Source: Pseudomonadota bacterium (GTDB lineage: Bacteria > Pseudomonadota > Gammaproteobacteria > Steroidobacterales > Steroidobacteraceae). Taken from it: a DNA stretch of 15,545 nucleotides. Position 1 is the first letter of the stretch, and every line of letters starts with the position of its first letter. Both the position numbers and the translations under genes were made by a program. Below the pieces are notes generated by a model. It saw only the letters and a list, made by a program, of their open reading frames with translations. It did no database searches and was not told the DNA's origin. The stretch covers positions 1 through 15,545 of the forward strand of contig JAJZFQ010000292.1 in assembly GCA_021805275.1 (NCBI GenBank), written 5' to 3'. Below, one piece after another: positions 15,421-15,545 of the stretch.

Positions 15421-15545
<125 letters not shown>

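Overview
The window comes from a GC-rich Gram-negative proteobacterium. The evidence is a large TonB-dependent outer-membrane receptor, two lipobox lipoproteins, a PTS of the Pseudomonas/Xanthomonas NagE-NagF type, and the tail of a glutathione-dependent formaldehyde dehydrogenase. The receptor subtype and the paired DUF4397/DUF4382-type lipoproteins suggest a gammaproteobacterium around Xanthomonadales, Nevskiales or Steroidobacterales. That placement is an inference from family resemblance, not a demonstrated taxonomy.

Layout. Positions 78-8615 (minus strand, read right to left) hold four genes: a TonB-dependent receptor (nagP-like), a secreted GH18 chitinase, an EIIA-HPr-EI fusion (nagF) and a GlcNAc EIICB permease (nagE). 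An AT-rich intergenic region at 8616-8991 separates them from a divergent plus-strand operon of nagR (GntR/HutC regulator), nagB-II (SIS-type GlcN6P deaminase) and nagA (GlcNAc6P deacetylase). The genes within each arm are tightly packed: there are 4-nt ATGA overlaps at chitinase/nagF and nagR/nagB-II, and a 1-nt TGATG overlap at nagB-II/nagA.

How it works together (inference from family functions). Chitinase cuts chitin outside the inner membrane and the TonB receptor imports the oligomers or sugars. NagE with NagF takes up GlcNAc across the inner membrane as GlcNAc-6-P. NagA and NagB-II convert this to fructose-6-P, and NagR senses the phosphosugar. The divergent promoter region carries repeated TGGTAT(T) half-sites that fit a HutC-family operator, plus a separate 36-bp dyad.

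Right-hand part. 12013-15361 encodes two secreted lipoproteins on the plus strand: one with four DUF4397-like repeats, and one with a DUF4382-like domain followed by DUF5666-like beta repeats. They have no evident link to chitin use. The leader of the second folds on paper so that a CTCCTTTTT tract pairs with its Shine-Dalgarno sequence around a perfect 9-bp hairpin. This is the most interesting unexplained regulatory structure in the window. A 12-bp GC hairpin separates this gene from the convergent 3' end of a class III alcohol dehydrogenase. No RNA genes, mobile elements or CRISPR arrays were seen.
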